From: Planctomycetota bacterium
Lineage (GTDB): Bacteria > Planctomycetota > PUPC01 > JACPCR01
Direction: 5' to 3'
NCBI GenBank assembly: GCA_030740295.1
Contig: JASLXP010000009.1
Span: 1 to 7,751 of the forward strand
DNA length: 7,751 bases
Shown here piece after piece: positions 5,515-7,751 of this stretch (position 1 is the first letter of the stretch; each line of letters opens with the position of its first letter). The position numbers were made by a program, and so were the translations under genes. Below the pieces are notes generated by a model. It saw only the letters and a program-made list of their open reading frames with translations, had not been told where the DNA came from and ran no database searches.

Positions 5515-6990
5515 ATGTTCAGCTCAGATTCCACCACCAGCCTGCAGACTCTGTCAGAAGGCGGCGCCCGTTCCACCTGCTCCAAAGCCTCGTGGATGAG
5601 CGCTGTAGGCATCTTCATATTCGGCAGTGTCCTGGCACAAAATGAAGCTGTAAAGAGTGTCATCGAACTGGCGAAACAGGCCAGAGATTCAGTCGTCACT
5701 CTGATTAGCGAACGCGAGGTCGCCGTCCTTTCCGGTCTGCCCACAGACCCGCGACGCAGCTCAGCCCAATACTCTGCGGTTGATTTGAGAATTCGAAACA
5801 AGCTGCAACGGACGATGGCGTCGGGCATCGTCCTTGATGACGCAGGCCATGTGGTTACCCTTGGCAGCGCGCTGGCTCTTGGCAGCCGCTACTACATCAA
5901 GCCCAGGGGAAAGCGACGCCGGGAGGCGAAGATGGTTGGCCGCGACCTGATCACCAACATCGCCGTGTACAGAGGTGATACAGCCGGGCTGAAACCCGTC
6001 GTTCCAGCCGAGAAAAGACTGGCTGCCGGACAGGATGCCCTGGCCGTAGCGAATCCCTTTGGTCTCGAAGGCTCAGTGACCTCGAGCCAGATAGCAGGGA
6101 TGGATCGCTTCATTGAATCCAACACCCGCGCATACTCCGGGTTGCTGCAGTTGACCACGCCATTGAATCCAGGAGAGATGGGTGGCCTGCTGGTGAATCA
6201 GAATGGTGAAGCCGCGGGCATGCTGAGCTTTTCATACCGAGGAGAATCGCCGTCGCGGTATCAGCCGAACATCAGTTTTGCGATTCCCTTCACCAGGGTC
6301 GCCCGCATTGCCAGGCAGATCATCGAGGACGGCAAACCGGAGCACGGCTGGCTGGGCGTGACCGTAAAACAGCCACCAGACGGCAGTGAGGGGGCCCTCG
6401 TTCATTCCGTGCCCGACGACGATTCACCGTTTAAAGACTCCATCCTCAAGAACGACGTAATCATCAGGGTGGATGAAAAGGAGATTACTCACCCGCGATG
6501 GCTGCAGAGCCTGGTGCTCTCTTCCGCTCCGGGCACCGAGGTGGAGTTGACCCTGATCCGCAGAAAGAGAAATGGACAGAAAGACAAAGAAGGACAGGAG
6601 GAATTAAAACAGAAAGTGATGTTGTTAAAGGCGCCGGACGACCCGCCTCTCGTTCACATCATCGCGGAGCCGGTATTCATTGGTGCAATTCTCAGAAGCA
6701 TGACCGATGAGATTCGCAACACCCTCGGATTCGGCCGAAGAGGCGGAGTGCTGATCGCCGAAACCGTGAAGGGCTCACCAGCGTACAGGACGGGTCTGAG
6801 GCCAGGAGATATCCTGGTCACACTCGCGGGAGAGCCGCTTTCAAGCCGCCAGCAGTGCATCCAACTGCTCTCAAAGGTCCGCAAAGGCTTTCACGTCGAT
6901 TTCTATCGCGATGGCCTTGTTCATTCCGTGACGGTGGACGTCACGCCCGCAATGCAGGCATCGCGGGGAAAGTATAAAAAGGTGGAATGA
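5515..6990 (+). CDS. Exported HtrA/DegP-like pseudoprotease with two PDZ domains
   Basis: A 491-residue HtrA-family protein lying 19 nt after the anti-sigma gene. Residues 29-42 (SAVGIFIFGSVLA) form a hydrophobic segment followed by a plausible signal peptidase site (VLA-Q), so it is exported or anchored outside the inner membrane. A chymotrypsin-like domain covers about 55-260, with ASGIVLDDAGHVVT, VANPFGLEGSVTSSQIAG, LNPGEMGGLLVN and NISFAIPF in the HtrA order. At the triad positions HtrA VTNNH reads VTLGS (Ser118), TDLA reads TNIA (Asn148) and GNSGG reads GEMGG (Met222), so it should not be a protease. PDZ1 is about 279-365 (WLGV) and PDZ2 about 405-485 (GGVLIAE, GLRPGDILVTLAGEPL), joined by a charged linker. 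It probably senses or scaffolds peptides in sigma-factor control. Start is uncertain: no clear ribosome site, the frame is open upstream, and ATG 5596 (Met28) is an alternative. Confidence 0.88.
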   Translation: MFSSDSTTSLQTLSEGGARSTCSKASWMSAVGIFIFGSVLAQNEAVKSVIELAKQARDSVVTLISEREVAVLSGLPTDPRRSSAQYSAVDLRIRNKLQRTMASGIVLDDAGHVVTLGSALALGSRYYIKPRGKRRREAKMVGRDLITNIAVYRGDTAGLKPVVPAEKRLAAGQDALAVANPFGLEGSVTSSQIAGMDRFIESNTRAYSGLLQLTTPLNPGEMGGLLVNQNGEAAGMLSFSYRGESPSRYQPNISFAIPFTRVARIARQIIEDGKPEHGWLGVTVKQPPDGSEGALVHSVPDDDSPFKDSILKNDVIIRVDEKEITHPRWLQSLVLSSAPGTEVELTLIRRKRNGQKDKEGQEELKQKVMLLKAPDDPPLVHIIAEPVFIGAILRSMTDEIRNTLGFGRRGGVLIAETVKGSPAYRTGLRPGDILVTLAGEPLSSRQQCIQLLSKVRKGFHVDFYRDGLVHSVTVDVTPAMQASRGKYKKVE

Positions 6991-6997
6991 AAGCCTG

Positions 6998-7751
6998 CTA
7001 CTTGGCCGTTTCCGGCGATTCCAGATTCCTTACATCAGTGGCTCGAGGCGTGAGAGCGTTCTGCGGTGTCTGACCATGAACGATTCGTATGAAGTCATCC
7101 GCGATGATGTCGGCGACCCGGATGTTTGCGTCACGTGTACGGCCGGCGATGTGAGGTGTGTGAACCACGTTCGCCCGGTTTCGCAGAGGGTCATCCACTG
7201 GCACAGGCTCTACGTCGTAAACGTCAAAGGCGCCGAAGAGCTCGTCCGCCAGTATGCGTTCCCGCAGCGCAGCCATATCGACCGAATGGGCGCGGGTGAT
7301 GATGTTCACCATTGCTCCCTTCCGCAGCCGGCCGATGCGCTCCCGATTCAGGATGCCTTTCGAAGAAGGAGTCGGCGGGATGGCGACGAAGACGATGTCC
7401 ACGGTATCAACAAGGGTGTCAAGGTCCACCTTCGAAACCTGCCATTCCGCGAAAAGCTCTTCCGGAAGATAGGGATCGAACCCGGCGACCTCCGCGCCGA
7501 ACGACACGCACCACTGGGCGATCCGACGTCCGATCTGGCCAAGCCCCATGACGCCGACTTTTTTTGTTGCGAGCTCGCCATTCACAAAATCTGAATTGTC
7601 GCAGAACTGAACCGCCTCGTACACCCAGAGCGGTTCTCCCGCGGCCATTCGGCAATGCCACTGGGGAATGCTGCGCAAGGCACCCAGCGCAAGGGCAAAC
7701 GCACACTCGGCAACTGACTGTGCCCAGCCGCGTGTGGCATCGATTACAGCG
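6998..7751 (-). CDS. D-isomer-specific 2-hydroxyacid dehydrogenase, N-terminus outside the window
   Basis: An NAD(P)-dependent oxidoreductase interconverting a 2-oxoacid and a D-2-hydroxyacid, the family of phosphoglycerate dehydrogenase and glyoxylate/hydroxypyruvate reductase. The frame is open to the window edge, leaving 250 visible residues of a usual 310-340. Counting from the first full codon, AQSVAECAFALALG (about 10-23) is the interdomain helix; Gly69-Leu-Gly-Gln-Ile-Gly74 is the dinucleotide-binding loop, and Asp92 at the end of the next strand suggests NAD preference. The catalytic set is present: Arg153 (TRAHSVD, in place of the usual ARGG.VD), Glu181 (DVEP) and His200 (TPHIAG). 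It therefore looks active; the substrate is not identifiable. Translation starts upstream of the window; the TTG and Met codons near 7678 and 7648 are internal. It converges on the pseudoprotease gene with 7 nt between the stops and no terminator hairpin in the gap. Confidence 0.95.
   Translation of the reverse strand, partial: AVIDATRGWAQSVAECAFALALGALRSIPQWHCRMAAGEPLWVYEAVQFCDNSDFVNGELATKKVGVMGLGQIGRRIAQWCVSFGAEVAGFDPYLPEELFAEWQVSKVDLDTLVDTVDIVFVAIPPTPSSKGILNRERIGRLRKGAMVNIITRAHSVDMAALRERILADELFGAFDVYDVEPVPVDDPLRNRANVVHTPHIAGRTRDANIRVADIIADDFIRIVHGQTPQNALTPRATDVRNLESPETAK

Noticed and set aside
6398..6930. The 12-nt sequence GTTCATTCCGTG occurring in both PDZ-coding regions
   Set aside because: Both encode Val-His-Ser-Val but at non-equivalent positions of the two domains, so it is probably coincidence, not a recent duplication.
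6991..6997. Bidirectional terminator between the convergent HtrA-like and dehydrogenase genes
   Set aside because: The gap is 7 nt, and no GC-rich stem with a T-run was seen at either 3' end.

Overview
The window looks like a chromosomal stretch from a free-living, probably Gram-negative-type bacterium. A formylglycine sulfatase of the heparan N-sulfatase type, a GYF_2–AIM24 fusion and an ECF sigma/anti-sigma pair with an HtrA-like partner together suggest the PVC group (Verrucomicrobiota, Planctomycetota or Lentisphaerota). That placement is inferred from gene content; there is no phylogenetic marker in the window. No RNA gene, CRISPR array, insertion sequence or phage gene was recognised.

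Layout: (1) 2-1291 (+), the 3' part of a type I sulfatase gene whose N-terminus lies outside the window. (2) 1383-3679 (+), three tandem genes for AIM24/TIGR00266-family proteins; the third carries an N-terminal GYF_2 domain. The second and third are 3 nt apart and the group looks like one operon. (3) 3680-4260, a 581-bp gap with no convincing gene but several inverted repeats and an imperfect 25-nt tandem repeat. (4) 4261-6990 (+), an ECF sigma factor, a zinc-finger transmembrane anti-sigma factor overlapping it by 4 nt (ATGA), and an exported HtrA-like protein with two PDZ domains. (5) 6998-7751 (-), the C-terminal three quarters of a D-2-hydroxyacid dehydrogenase, converging on the previous operon with only 7 nt between the stop codons.

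The most interesting unit is the sigma / anti-sigma / HtrA-like operon. Its order recalls algU-mucA-...-mucD and the RpoE-RseA-DegS logic, in which a periplasmic HtrA protease takes part in envelope-stress sensing. Here the HtrA-like protein keeps the fold landmarks, but all three positions of the catalytic triad appear replaced (His to Ser118, Asp to Asn148, Ser to Met222). It reads as a pseudoprotease: a PDZ-bearing sensor or scaffold that cannot cut. The anti-sigma factor ends in Val-Asn-Phe, which fits a class II PDZ ligand, so direct binding is a testable idea.

The AIM24 triplet is a second point of interest: three divergent paralogues of a family with no settled bacterial function, one fused to a presumed peptide-binding GYF_2 module, suggesting a multi-subunit assembly.
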